From DASQPA01 sp963757335 (GTDB lineage Bacteria > Acidobacteriota > Thermoanaerobaculia > Multivoradales > UBA5704): DNA of 64,000 nucleotides. Where the stretch lies: contig CAVWRJ010000017.1 in assembly GCA_963757335.1 (NCBI GenBank), positions 62,001-126,000 of the forward strand, written 5' to 3'. Positions 37,201 to 47,202 of the stretch are shown piece after piece. The first letter of the stretch is position 1; the number at the start of each line of letters is the position of its first letter. Below the pieces are notes generated by a model, which saw only the letters and a list, made by a program, of their open reading frames with translations, made no database searches and was not told the origin of the DNA. The translations under genes and the position numbers were made by a program.

Positions 37201-39558
37201 ATGGAGCTCTACCGCCAGGCCACGAAACCTGCATCCATGCAGAGGAGCACCTCACTCGGCCGCTGGATGCCTTTCCTGCTCTTCGGCTTTGCCGCTCTGG
37301 CTGTCCAGATCAGGCCGGTGCAGGCGAGCGACGCCCCTCTTTTCTGCCTCTCCCCGGTAGAATTTGTTCTGGACCCCCGGGCGTCGATGCCCGACGGGCT
37401 CGCGGGGAAGCTCACCCTCCGTCCCGTCGGGAGGGATGGGGAGCCGATCGTCGTCGATGCCCGGGTCGGTACCCCGGCGCGTACGGTGGTCCTCTGCTCG
37501 ACGACCTGGGAAGTGACCCCGGAGTTTCCAGCGGTCTGGGGGCCCCGGCAGACGGTCGCTGCCAGCTCTGCCGGCGAGCCGGTCAAGAGTCGCCTCGCCC
37601 TCTGGCCGATGGGGAAAATCGCTGGCTCGGTGAAGCTCGCCGAGAAGGGCGGGCGGCCGCCGGGGACGATCCGGGTGACCACTCTCGCCCCGCGCGTTCG
37701 GAACCCTCCGCCGCAGCCGCCCCCTAAGGGGCAGATGGATTGCCCGGTCGATGCCAAGGGGCGATGGACCTGCTCGCTCCCTGCCGCCACCTACGATCTC
37801 GCCTTCACTGCCGAGGGTTTTTCGCCGGAGTACCGCTGGGGGCTCCAGGTGCTTCCCGGCAAGGTGGGAGAGGTGGGAGCCATAGAGCTGAAGCGCGGGG
37901 CCTCGGTGGCTGGCTGGGTTGCGGTGGAGGAGGGCGCGATCGATGCGGGATCCTGTCGCGCTCGCCTGACGCCTCTCCTCGGTCCGGGGAACGGAGGGCA
38001 AATCGCCGAGAAGATCCAGCGGACGACGGTCGAGGCGCGGGTCGCGAAGGACGGATTCTTCCAATTCGGCGCCGTGCCCCCGGGCACCTATTCGCTCGAA
38101 GTTCGGCAGAAGGGATTCGCCCCCGGCACCGTGCTGCCGATCGAGGTCTACCCCCGGTCGGAGACCCTGCTGCGCGAGCCGGTCACCCTGAAACGCCCCT
38201 TCCAGCTGGAGCTCGCGATCTCCCCCCCGCTCGACTGGCTCGACCACCGCTGGAAGGTCGAGGTTTCCCGCGTCTCCTCGACCGCGGGTACCTTCAGGGA
38301 CGAGACGTACCACGGCCTGGCCGACGAGCAGGGACTGGTGACCGTGCCCGGGCAGGCGCCGGGCCGATTCATGTTGCATGTCTCGGATTCGCGGGACAAT
38401 CGTCTCTTCGCCAAGATCTTGGAGCTGGGCCCTGCCGAGGCCCGGCAGACGATCGACCTCAAGCTTCTCACGGTCCGCGGCACGATCAAGCTCGGCACCG
38501 AACCGCTGGCGGCCACGCTCTGGTTCGGCGGCCGTTTCGGCAGCTCGAACGTGGAGCTCGAGTCCGACTCGGAGGGAAAGTTCCATGGGGTCCTGCCGAA
38601 AGACGGCTGGTGGATCGTCGACATCCATTCTCCTCTGCCGGCTTTCCAGCTACGGACGAGGGCCAAGGTCGAAACGGTCGGCCGCGAGCGCGGCACCGTC
38701 GACATCGTGCTCCCGGCGACCCACCTCTTCGGCAAGGTCGTCATGGACGACTCCGGCCAGCCGGCTCCCTCGGCCGACGTCAGCCTGAGCACCGATGCGG
38801 CGAGCATGTCGCAACGGGCCGACGAGACGGGGAGCTTCGACTACCGCGGGCTCCCCGCGGGTACGGTCTATGCCGCCGCCTTGCTCTCCTCGGCGAAGGG
38901 GGAATGGACGAGCGACCGGGTCGTCTTCTCGATCGGCGAGGGAGAGGACCACGGGCCGGTCGAGCTGCGGCTGCGCAAGACCCGGCAGATCTCCGGCCTC
39001 GTCCAGTCGCCCCGCGGCCCGGTGCCCGGAGCTGGGGTGGCCGTCGTCCCCTTCCGTCCCCTCGTGATGTTCGGCGACTCGGTCCGCACGGATCTGGATG
39101 GAACCTTCACCGGGAAGGTCCCGGCGATGATCGAGACCGCGGCGGCGGTCGTGAGCGCCCCCGGCTTTGCGCTGCGCGCCTTCGCCCTGTCCGTCGGCGA
39201 GGGTCCGCAAACTCTGAGTGTCAGCGAGGAAGGGGGGAGCCTCGAATTGCGGCTGCCGGAGAAATCGAGCGATGCGGAGAAGGAGGACAACGTCTCCCTC
39301 TGGATTTTCCAGAACGGCCTCCCCGTCCCTCCGGATGCGCTCTACCGATGGGCGGTCGGTCACGGCAACTCGCCAGCTGAGCCGGGCAGGAATGTGACGA
39401 TTCCGGCGGTCGCCCCGGGGGAGTACAGGGCCTGCACGGTTGCCCAGGCCGTCCTCGTCCAGTGGGAGGCCTCCGGCTGGGCCGCACCCCTGGCAACGTG
39501 CACCACGGGCCACCTGTCGACCGGCGGCACGCTTCGTCTCGACCTCTCCAAGCCCTGA
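37201..39558 (+). CDS. Secreted CarboxypepD_reg-like multi-domain protein
   Basis: About 785 residues from ATG 37201 (in-frame ATG 37237 is an alternative). A signal region ('WMPFLLFGFAALAVQIRPVQA') is followed by a chain of Ig-like prealbumin-type repeats with the usual 'G..V.......P..GA.V' pattern: 'FFQFGAVPPGTYSLEVRQKG', 'THLFGKVVMDDSGQPAPSAD', 'DYRGLPAGTVYAAAL', 'ISGLVQSPRGPVPGAGVAVV'. These domains are beta-sandwiches found in surface and TonB-linked proteins; no enzyme domain is visible. It follows the Cys-rich gene by 2 nt, so both are probably co-expressed. Confidence 0.72.
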   Translation: MELYRQATKPASMQRSTSLGRWMPFLLFGFAALAVQIRPVQASDAPLFCLSPVEFVLDPRASMPDGLAGKLTLRPVGRDGEPIVVDARVGTPARTVVLCSTTWEVTPEFPAVWGPRQTVAASSAGEPVKSRLALWPMGKIAGSVKLAEKGGRPPGTIRVTTLAPRVRNPPPQPPPKGQMDCPVDAKGRWTCSLPAATYDLAFTAEGFSPEYRWGLQVLPGKVGEVGAIELKRGASVAGWVAVEEGAIDAGSCRARLTPLLGPGNGGQIAEKIQRTTVEARVAKDGFFQFGAVPPGTYSLEVRQKGFAPGTVLPIEVYPRSETLLREPVTLKRPFQLELAISPPLDWLDHRWKVEVSRVSSTAGTFRDETYHGLADEQGLVTVPGQAPGRFMLHVSDSRDNRLFAKILELGPAEARQTIDLKLLTVRGTIKLGTEPLAATLWFGGRFGSSNVELESDSEGKFHGVLPKDGWWIVDIHSPLPAFQLRTRAKVETVGRERGTVDIVLPATHLFGKVVMDDSGQPAPSADVSLSTDAASMSQRADETGSFDYRGLPAGTVYAAALLSSAKGEWTSDRVVFSIGEGEDHGPVELRLRKTRQISGLVQSPRGPVPGAGVAVVPFRPLVMFGDSVRTDLDGTFTGKVPAMIETAAAVVSAPGFALRAFALSVGEGPQTLSVSEEGGSLELRLPEKSSDAEKEDNVSLWIFQNGLPVPPDALYRWAVGHGNSPAEPGRNVTIPAVAPGEYRACTVAQAVLVQWEASGWAAPLATCTTGHLSTGGTLRLDLSKP

Positions 39559-39815
39559 CGGTTCCGCGGGTTCACCGGAAGGCCGGGCCGTGGAGCGCGA
39601 CCTGGTCGTCGATCGCCAGCCGGCAGGCTTCGAGGATGAAGTTGAGCGGCGGCGAGGGTCTGGGCGGAGATCCTGGGCCGCTGGCCCGGCAGACGGCGCC
39701 GATCTTTAGGCACCAGGGCATCCCCCGCGAGGCCCGCCGGCTCCACGCCTACTTCCGGCGGGCGCAGCACGATCCCCAGCTCCCCTTCGCCTCCTTCGCC
39801 CTCCCCAAGAGTTGA
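39559..39815. other. Gene-remnant region
   Basis: No intact gene. The minus strand ends an apparent coding fragment 'FILEACRLAIDDQVALHGP' with TGA at 39572-39574. The plus strand contains a copy of the SGNH gene 3' end (39649-39687) and then a fragment ending 'HAYFRRAQHDPQLPFASFAL' before TGA near 39815. These look like broken ends of genes displaced by rearrangement. Confidence 0.5.
39649..39687. repeat. 39-bp direct repeat, right copy
   Basis: Matches 36530-36568 with one mismatch. It is not in an intact gene here. Confidence 0.8.
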
Positions 39816-39865
39816 GCCTTCCCGAAACGGCTCGAAACCCCCTCGGGGTGCCTTCGGGGCGCCTC

Positions 39866-40058
39866 CAAAGCTCCACGGAACCTCGCTAAAGGTCCGCGGA
39901 GCGCCCCTAAAGCTCCGCGGACCGCCCCTAAAGCCCCGCGGAACGTCCCTAAAGCTCCGCGGACTGTCCCTAAAGCTCCACCGACGGTCCCTAAAGCTCC
40001 GCGAAACGTCCCTAAAGGTCCGCGAAACCTCCCTAAAGGTCCACGGAACGTCCCTAAC
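39866..40058. repeat. 21-nt tandem array, locus 2, forward block
   Basis: TAAA recurs at 39887, 39908, 39929, 39950, 39971, 39992, 40013 and 40034, with TAAC at 40055 and CAAA at 39866: exactly 21 nt each time. The unit is about CGTCCCTAAAGCTCCGCGGA plus one base. Identity between neighbouring units is high. The minus strand stays open and would read '(S/T)FRDVPR' heptads, but no start codon or ribosome site accompanies it. Confidence 0.93.
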
Positions 40059-40082
40059 CGACTTTCGAGACCGGCAAAAACA

Positions 40083-40297
40083 GTTTAGCGTGCCGGTATT
40101 TCAGTTTACCGAGGGCCGAAAGTAGTTTAGAGGCCTCCCATTTCAGTTTATCCAGCGACAAAAGGACTTTAGAGGCCGCGCATTTCAGTTTATCGAGAGC
40201 CGAAAGGAGTTTGGAGGCCGCACATTTCAGTTTATCGAGGGTCCTTCAGAGTTTAGGGAGACTTTTTCTGAGTTTAGAGAGGTTTGGGCCCGCTTTT
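40083..40297. repeat. 21-nt tandem array, locus 2, inverted block
   Basis: GTTTA/CTTTA words recur at 40083, 40104, 40125, 40146, 40167, 40188, 40209, 40230, 40251 and 40272, with CTTTT at 40293: again exactly 21 nt. The reverse complement of each unit (CCTC-TAAAC/G-T) matches the forward-block unit, so the two blocks point towards each other. Alternate units are more alike (CATTTCAGTTTATCGAG), giving a 42-nt super-period. An in-frame TAG argues against coding. Confidence 0.92.
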
Positions 40298-40518
40298 AAG
40301 TTTCCGCTCCTCGATCCCGCTGCTCCCCTGCGCTCCACCTGCCCCCTCCGAGGGCGGGAGAAACCCGCCCGCCCTCGGCGGGAGTCGACCTTACGCTCGC
40401 GATCCCCTCACTGGCAACGGACGGTCGGGGCAGGGTAGCTTGAGCCCCGTTGCTGGAGGAGATGCCGGTGGACGGTGCCTTGTAACTGCCAGTCCGCGGC
40501 TGAGCCTACCCGGAAAGG

Positions 40519-40547
40519 CCTCTCCCGGAGCTCGGCCCCGGGAGAGG
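40519..40547 (-). terminator. Hairpin downstream of the lanthipeptide-like gene
   Basis: CCTCTCCCGG (40519-40528) and CCGGGAGAGG (40538-40547) form a perfect 10-bp stem. In the minus direction it follows the precursor stop by 15 nt and is followed by CCTTTCC, a weak T-tract. Between 40298 and 40518 I see nothing else convincing. Confidence 0.5.
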
Positions 40548-40562
40548 GGGAAGGGGCGCGAT

Positions 40563-40766
40563 CTAGCAGCTACAGGAAGCGAGACAGGCGGTATACGGCA
40601 GAGTGCAAGCCGGGCCTTGGCTGGCGCAATCGCAGCCGGTCGCGATGAAACATTCGCAACTGGTGTGAACCGAGTCGGTTCCGCCCACCGCCACGGAGAG
40701 CTCGTGGGCCTGGAGGTTCCGCAGGGTCTCTCGATGCAACTGGAGCTTCACTACACGTTTTCTCAT
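40563..40766 (-). CDS. Lanthipeptide-like RiPP precursor peptide (orphan)
   Basis: 67 residues from ATG 40766, with AAGGAG 8 nt upstream. The leader 'KLQLHRETLRNLQAHELSV' then 'AVGG' (Gly28-Gly29) matches the class I lanthipeptide leader type (K-L-x-L-x-K/R-E-T-L-x-x-L) seen in several phyla. The 38-residue core has eight Cys (core positions 8, 10, 16, 18, 25, 32, 36, 38) and ten Ser/Thr. No LanB, LanC, LanM, radical-SAM enzyme or C39 peptidase is in the window, so maturation enzymes must be elsewhere, if present. The double-Gly site predicts cleavage by a C39-type exporter. Confidence 0.75.
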   Translation of the reverse strand: MRKRVVKLQLHRETLRNLQAHELSVAVGGTDSVHTSCECFIATGCDCASQGPACTLPYTACLASCSC

Positions 40767-40884
40767 CTACGCTTCTCCTTATAAAATCCCTCGGGAGAGA
40801 GGGCCCTGGAAGCATAGGTGCACGGAGAGTCTAGCGAGAGCCCCCCGCCCCACCGGCCAGAAGCCTGTGATGTAGGCTTCGCGG

Positions 40885-42282
40885 ATGAACCTCCGACCCT
40901 TCGGCGCCGTCTTCTTCGCGGGTCTCCTCCTCGGGGTGGCGGGATGCGCCGTCGGCGCCGGCCGGGCCGCGCCGTCGATTCCCGCTCCCGCCCCGCTCGA
41001 CCGTGCCGCGTGGGCGGCCCGGGCGCGGGCCGAGCTCCTCCATTCCTGGCAGGGGTACGAGCGCTATGCCTGGGGTCACGACGAGCTCCGGCCCGTGAGC
41101 CGGACCTTCCGCGACTGGTATGGCGACTCTCTCCTGATGACCCCGGTGGACTCCCTGGACACCCTGCTCCTCTTGGGCGAGAAGGCGGAGGCGGAGAAGG
41201 CGAAGGCCCTGATCGTCGAGAGGCTCTCCTTCGACAAGGACATGGAGGTCCAGAACTTCGAGGTCACCATCCGGCTCCTGGGCGGCCTCCTCTCGGGCTA
41301 CCAGAAGACCGGCGACCGGCGCCTCTTGAATCTCGCCGAGGATCTCGGGACCCGCCTTCTCCCGGTCTTTAACTCCCCCACGGGCATGCCCTACCGGTTC
41401 GTCAACCTCAAAACCGGGAAGACCCGCGACGCGCACTCGAACCCGGCCGAGATCGGCACCCTCCTCCTCGAATTCGGCACTCTGGCGAAGCTGACGGGCA
41501 AGCCGGTCTTCTACGACAAGGCGAAAAGGGCCGTCGTCGAGCTCTACAAGCGGCGCTCGAAGATCGGCCTCGTGGGGGAGGAGATCGACGTCGAGACCGG
41601 CCAGTGGCTGAGCCCGGCCAGCCATGTGGGCGGCGGGATCGACTCCTACTACGAGTATCTCTTGAAGTCCGCGCGGCTCTTCGGCGACCAGGATCTCGCG
41701 GCGATGTGGAAGGAGAGCGTCCGGGCGATCAACCGGTACCTCGCCGACGAGGCCCCCACGGGTCTCTGGTACGGGCAGGTGGACCGGACGACGGGGGAGC
41801 GCACGGCGAGCGAGTTCGGCGCCCTCCACGCCTTCCTCCCTGCCGTCCTCGCCCTGGGCGGCGATCCCGGCGACCTCGGCCGCGCGCGGCGCCTGGAGGA
41901 CTCGGCCTACAAGATGTGGAACTTGAACGGCATCGAGCCCGAGGTCCTCGACTATCGGACGATGCAGGTGAAGGAGGCCGGCTACCCCCTGCGGCCCGAG
42001 ATCGTCGAGTCCGCCTACTACCTTCACTGGTATACCAAGGACCCCCGCTACCTGGAGATGGGGCGGACCTTCTTCATGGGGCTCCTCGCGCACTGCCGGA
42101 CGGAAGACGGCTATACGGTCTTGAAGGATGGGGTCACCAAGGAGAAGGGCGACCTCATGCCGAGCTACTTCCTGGCCGAGACCTTGAAGTACCTCTATCT
42201 CCTCTTCGCGCCGGACGGGACCCTGGACCTGGGGAAGGTCGTCCTCAACACCGAGGCTCATCCGTTGCAGCGGACCTGGTAG
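40885..42282 (+). CDS. Glycoside hydrolase family 47 (alpha-1,2-mannosidase-like) lipoprotein
   Basis: 465 residues. A lipoprotein signal ends 'AGLLLGVAGC'. GH47 blocks follow: 'VSRTFRDWYGDSLLMTPVDS', 'NFEVTIRLLGGLLSGYQ', 'GGGIDSYYEYLLKSARLFGD', 'LRPEIVESAYYLHWYTKDPR', 'MPSYFLAETLKYLYLLF'. The family are inverting, calcium-dependent mannosidases, abundant in the eukaryotic secretory pathway and sparse in bacteria. Here it should face the periplasm or cell surface. A small hairpin (GAAGCCT/AGGCTTC, 40860-40880) ends 4 nt before the ATG, and no Shine-Dalgarno site is visible. Confidence 0.88.
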   Translation: MNLRPFGAVFFAGLLLGVAGCAVGAGRAAPSIPAPAPLDRAAWAARARAELLHSWQGYERYAWGHDELRPVSRTFRDWYGDSLLMTPVDSLDTLLLLGEKAEAEKAKALIVERLSFDKDMEVQNFEVTIRLLGGLLSGYQKTGDRRLLNLAEDLGTRLLPVFNSPTGMPYRFVNLKTGKTRDAHSNPAEIGTLLLEFGTLAKLTGKPVFYDKAKRAVVELYKRRSKIGLVGEEIDVETGQWLSPASHVGGGIDSYYEYLLKSARLFGDQDLAAMWKESVRAINRYLADEAPTGLWYGQVDRTTGERTASEFGALHAFLPAVLALGGDPGDLGRARRLEDSAYKMWNLNGIEPEVLDYRTMQVKEAGYPLRPEIVESAYYLHWYTKDPRYLEMGRTFFMGLLAHCRTEDGYTVLKDGVTKEKGDLMPSYFLAETLKYLYLLFAPDGTLDLGKVVLNTEAHPLQRTW

Positions 42283-42308
42283 AAACCCAAAGAGAACCGG
42301 AGACCCCC

Positions 42309-42773
42309 ATGCTAGAGAAACCCCAGATCACCCAAACCGACACCCAACTCGCCGCGGTCATCCGCTTCACCATCCCCAGAGAGGAGATCCGGCAGGTCAT
42401 GGGGCCGGGTATCGCCGAGCTTTTGGCCACCGTCGCCGCGCAGGGATTGACCCCCTCCGGGCCGCTCTTTTCGCACCACTTGAGGATGGACCCGGGTACC
42501 TTCGATTTCGAGCTCGGCGTGCCGGTCCCGGCGCCGGTCTCCCCTGCCGGCCGGGTGCAGGCCGGCCAGTTGCCCGCTGCCAAGATCGTGCGGTCGGTCT
42601 ACCACGGCCCCTACGAGGGCCTCGGCGCCGCCTGGGGCGAGCTCGATGCCTGGCTCGCCGGGGAGGGGCTCACGGCGGCTCCGGACCTCTGGGAGTGCTA
42701 CGTCGCCGGCCCGGAGTCGAGCCCCGACCCCGCCACCTGGCAGACGGAGCTCAACCGGCCGTTGCTTCGCTAG
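42309..42773 (+). CDS. GyrI-like/AraC effector-binding domain protein
   Basis: 154 residues from ATG 42309. 'GPIAELL'-like 'MGPGIAELLATVAAQG', 'SGPLFSHHLRMDPGTFDFEL' and 'IVRSVYHGPYEGLGAAWGEL' give the pattern of the stand-alone GyrI-like (SHS2 pair) fold; 'HGPYEGL' is typical. Members bind small hydrophobic ligands or act as hydrolases. No DNA-binding domain is attached. It follows the GH47 gene by 26 nt. Confidence 0.8.
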   Translation: MLEKPQITQTDTQLAAVIRFTIPREEIRQVMGPGIAELLATVAAQGLTPSGPLFSHHLRMDPGTFDFELGVPVPAPVSPAGRVQAGQLPAAKIVRSVYHGPYEGLGAAWGELDAWLAGEGLTAAPDLWECYVAGPESSPDPATWQTELNRPLLR

Positions 42774-42943
42774 AGTCGACCGGGCGGCGTTCCCCCCGGA
42801 ATTCCCGCCTTGCCCTTGAGGTTGCGGGGGAGGTGGACGGTCCCTGGACTGGCATGCCACAATAGCCGGGCCCGTATCATCACTCCGGGCGCCCCGTTTT
42901 CATTCCGCAAACCCACTCTCTTCGATTCGAGGAGGAGTCAACG

Positions 42944-43759
42944 ATGGCCCAGACTGCCGAAGCCGAGGTCGCCCAGCGCACCTTAGTCGTCTATGAAGTC
43001 AAGGATGGAGTCGCCTACCTGACCCTGGACGATCCCCCCGCCAACACCTACACCCACGAGATGATGCGGCAGTTGGATCTGGCGATTCTCCAGGCCCGCT
43101 TCGACAAGAACGTCTATGTCATCGTCCTCGCCGGCAAGGGGGAGAAGTTCTTCTGCGCCGGGGCCAACATCAACATGCTGAAGACCGCCGACCCCCACTT
43201 CAAGTACTACTTCTGCCTGCACGCCAACGAGACGCTCAACCGCCTGGAGCAGACCCCCAAGCTGGTCATCGCGGCACTCAAGGGGCACACCGTCGGCGGC
43301 GGCCTGGAGATCGCCATGGCGGCGGACCTCCTGATCGCCAAGCGCAATTCCGGCAAGGTCGGCCTGCCCGAAGTCAACCTGGGCGTTCTCCCCGGCACCG
43401 GCGGCACCCAGCGCCTGGCCCGCCGGGTGGGCAAGAACCTGGCGATCGACTTGATGGTCACCGGCCGGCTGATCTCCTTCGAGGAGGCCGAGAAGATCGG
43501 CATCGTCAACCAGATCCTGGACGGCGACGACTTCATGGGCCAGATCCACGAGTACGCCAAGCAGTTCTGCCCGCCCAACCGGGCCTCCAAGGCCGTGGGC
43601 CGGATCAAGCGCGCCGTCCAGTCCGGCGCCGAGGTGCCGTTCGAGAGCGGTCTCGCCATCGAGCGCGAGCTGCAGCAGCAGCTCTTCGAGAGCTCGGACG
43701 CCAAGGAGGGGCTCGACGCCTACATCGGCAAGCGGACTCCGCAGTTCAAGGGGGTGTGA
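42944..43759 (+). CDS. Enoyl-CoA hydratase/isomerase family protein 1
   Basis: 271 residues from ATG 42944 (GAGGAGG upstream). Crotonase oxyanion motifs are 'FFCAGANINML' and 'HTVGGGLEIAMAADLLIA'; both catalytic Glu positions are filled ('GGGLEIA' and 'GLPEVNLGVLPGTGGTQRL'), so hydratase activity is likely. First gene of an eight-gene catabolic run that is mostly spaced by less than 30 nt. Confidence 0.9.
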   Translation: MAQTAEAEVAQRTLVVYEVKDGVAYLTLDDPPANTYTHEMMRQLDLAILQARFDKNVYVIVLAGKGEKFFCAGANINMLKTADPHFKYYFCLHANETLNRLEQTPKLVIAALKGHTVGGGLEIAMAADLLIAKRNSGKVGLPEVNLGVLPGTGGTQRLARRVGKNLAIDLMVTGRLISFEEAEKIGIVNQILDGDDFMGQIHEYAKQFCPPNRASKAVGRIKRAVQSGAEVPFESGLAIERELQQQLFESSDAKEGLDAYIGKRTPQFKGV

Positions 43760-43760
43760 C

Positions 43761-45248
43761 GTGGCGACCGCGGTGAGCACCGAGAAGAGCGCCGCTCAGG
43801 CGAAGGTCCCCCCCGCCAAGCTGTGGATCGGCGGACAGTGGACCGAGCCCGAGGGCGGCAAGACCTTCACCAGCGTCAACCCGGCGACCGAGGAGACGAT
43901 CGGCGAGGTCGGCTCGGCTTCGGCCGGCGACGTCGACCGGGCGGTCGCGGCGGCCAAGGCTGCTCTCGAAGGCGACTGGGGCCGGAAGTATTCGGCCCGC
44001 GAGCGCGGCCGGATGCTGTGGAAGATCGCCGACGCCCTGGAGGCCCGGATCGACGAGTTCGCGCTGCTCGAGACCCTCGACAACGGGAAGCCGATCTTCG
44101 AGTCGCGCTACGTCGACGTCCCGGCGGCGATCGACGCCCTGCGCTATTTCGCGGGCTGGGCGGACAAGGTGACCGGCGAGACCCTGCCGGTCTCCGGGCC
44201 CTTCGTCCTCGCCTACACCCTGAGAGAGCCGGTGGGGGTGGTCGCCGCCATCACGCCGTGGAACTTCCCCTTGATCCAGGCCCTGTGGAAGATCGCCCCG
44301 GCGCTCGCCTGCGGCAACACGGTGATCCACAAGCCGGCCTCCTACACCCCGTTGACAGCGCTCAAGTTCGCCGAGCTGGCGAGCGAGGCCGGGCTGCCGC
44401 CGGGGGTTTTGAACGTCCTGCCGGGCGGCGGTGCCGAGGTGGGGAACGCCCTCGTCCAGCACAAGGACGTCGCGAAGATCACCTTCACCGGCTCGACCGA
44501 GGTGGGGAAGGACATCATGCGGGGGGCGGCGGCGACGATCAAGCGCCTGACCCTGGAGCTCGGCGGCAAGTCGCCGAACATCGTCTTCGCCGATGCCGAC
44601 CTCGACGCGGCGGTCAAGGGGGCCTACACCGGCATCTTCTACGGCAAGGGCGAGGTCTGCGCCGCCGGCTCGCGGCTCTTCGTCGAGCGCTCGGTGCACG
44701 AGCAGCTGGTCTCAAAACTCGTCGAGCGCACCAAGAAGCTTTCGCCCGGCGATCCGCTCGACCCCAAGACCCGCCTCGGGGCTCTGGTCTCGGGCAAGCA
44801 GCGGGAGTCCGTCCTCTCCTATGTCGAAGCGGGGCGGAGCGAGGGGGCGGAGGTGGTGGCGGGCGGCGAGGCGGCGACGGTCGGCGGCAAGGGCTTCTTC
44901 ATGCAGCCGACGATCCTCGATGCCTGCCGGAACGACATGAAGGTCGCCCAGGAGGAGATCTTCGGCCCGGTTCTCGTCGTCATTCCGTTCGACGATGTGA
45001 AAGAGGCGGTCAAGCTCGCCAACGACTCGGTCTTCGGCCTCGCTGCCGGGGTCTGGACGCGCGACATCGGCAAGGCTCACCAGGTGGCCCGCGACCTCCA
45101 GGCGGGGACGGTGTGGATCAACCAGTACAACTGGTACGACTCCGGGGCCCCCTTCGGCGGCTATAAGCAGAGCGGCTTCGGAAGGGAGCTCGGCAAGCAG
45201 GCGCTCGAGTACTACACCGAGTCGAAGACGGTTTTCGTGGGCAAGTAG
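43761..45248 (+). CDS. NAD(P)-dependent aldehyde dehydrogenase
   Basis: 495 residues from GTG 43761, 1 nt after the previous stop. Motifs: 'ITPWNFPLIQALWKIAPALA', 'FTGSTEVGKDIM', general-base Glu in 'LTLELGGKSPNIVF', and catalytic Cys in 'KGEVCAAGSRLFVE'. It oxidises an aldehyde to the acid. The sequence is of the betaine/aminomuconic-semialdehyde broad group; the substrate cannot be assigned from sequence. Confidence 0.92.
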   Translation: MATAVSTEKSAAQAKVPPAKLWIGGQWTEPEGGKTFTSVNPATEETIGEVGSASAGDVDRAVAAAKAALEGDWGRKYSARERGRMLWKIADALEARIDEFALLETLDNGKPIFESRYVDVPAAIDALRYFAGWADKVTGETLPVSGPFVLAYTLREPVGVVAAITPWNFPLIQALWKIAPALACGNTVIHKPASYTPLTALKFAELASEAGLPPGVLNVLPGGGAEVGNALVQHKDVAKITFTGSTEVGKDIMRGAAATIKRLTLELGGKSPNIVFADADLDAAVKGAYTGIFYGKGEVCAAGSRLFVERSVHEQLVSKLVERTKKLSPGDPLDPKTRLGALVSGKQRESVLSYVEAGRSEGAEVVAGGEAATVGGKGFFMQPTILDACRNDMKVAQEEIFGPVLVVIPFDDVKEAVKLANDSVFGLAAGVWTRDIGKAHQVARDLQAGTVWINQYNWYDSGAPFGGYKQSGFGRELGKQALEYYTESKTVFVGK

Positions 45249-45272
45249 CCGGCGCAGAGGATAGAGATAGAG

Positions 45273-46471
<1,199 letters not shown>

Positions 46472-46475
<4 letters not shown>

Positions 46476-47202
46476 ACCGGCCACTCCGCCGGCCGGATCG
46501 TCGTCGCCGCCGGTTTCGACGAGAAGGCGGCCCCGTACGTCGAGGCGCTCCGGGCGGTGGGCGTGCCGGCGGAGCGGATCGTCGTCCTCACCCCGGGGAT
46601 GCGGCCGGGGGTCGCCACCGAGATCGTCGCCGGGGCGGCCGGGCTGGTCCTCTCCGGGGGAGCCGACATCGCCCCCGAACGCTATGGGGAGGCCCCGCGG
46701 GCCTCATGCCCGGCTGGAGGTCTACCCGGAGCGCGACGCCATGGAGTGGGAGCTCCTGGCAGCGGCGCACGATCGGCAGCTCCCGGTCTGGGGGGTCTGC
46801 CGCGGGCTCCAGGTGGTGAACGTCTTCCTGGGGGGCACGCTCTGGCAGGACCTCCCCACCCAGCTCCCGGGCCCGGTGCCGCACGAGGTCTCGACCACCC
46901 CCGACACCCTCGCCCACACGGTGCTCCCGGGCGCCGCCCCAGGCGCTCTGGCAGCGCGGCTCTCCCGCGAGACCCCGGTCGTCAACAGCCGCCATCACCA
47001 GGCGGTCAAGGATCTCGCCCCCGGTCTCTCGACGGCGGCCCTGTCGCCCGACGGCCTGGTCGAGGCGTTCGAGCTTACCGCTACGAGCGCGCGGGGCTGG
47101 TGGGTGCGGGCGGTGCAGTGGCACCCCGAGAATCTGGTCGCCATGACGCTCCACCGCGCCCTGTGGGCGGACTTCGTGCGCGCCACGGAGGAGGCGGCAT
47201 GA
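46472..47202 (+). CDS. Peptidase C26-type gamma-glutamyl hydrolase (frame broken twice)
   Basis: Class I amidotransferase fold related to PuuD: 'GLVLSGGADIAPERYGEAP', then, after a shift near 46695, 'RLEVYPERDAMEWELL' and the nucleophile elbow 'PVWGVCRGLQVVNVFLGG', 'VNSRHHQAVKDLAPG' and 'VQWHPENL'. A first shift near 46480-46495 separates ATG 46472 from 'RIVVAAGFDEKAAPY'. Cys, His and Glu are all present across the breaks, so a functional gene with sequence errors is likely. The family hydrolyses gamma-glutamyl amides. Confidence 0.75.

Noticed and set aside
39866..40297. CRISPR array
   Set aside because: There are no unique spacers of constant length between identical repeats; the whole unit repeats at 21 nt and diverges throughout. 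No cas genes are present.
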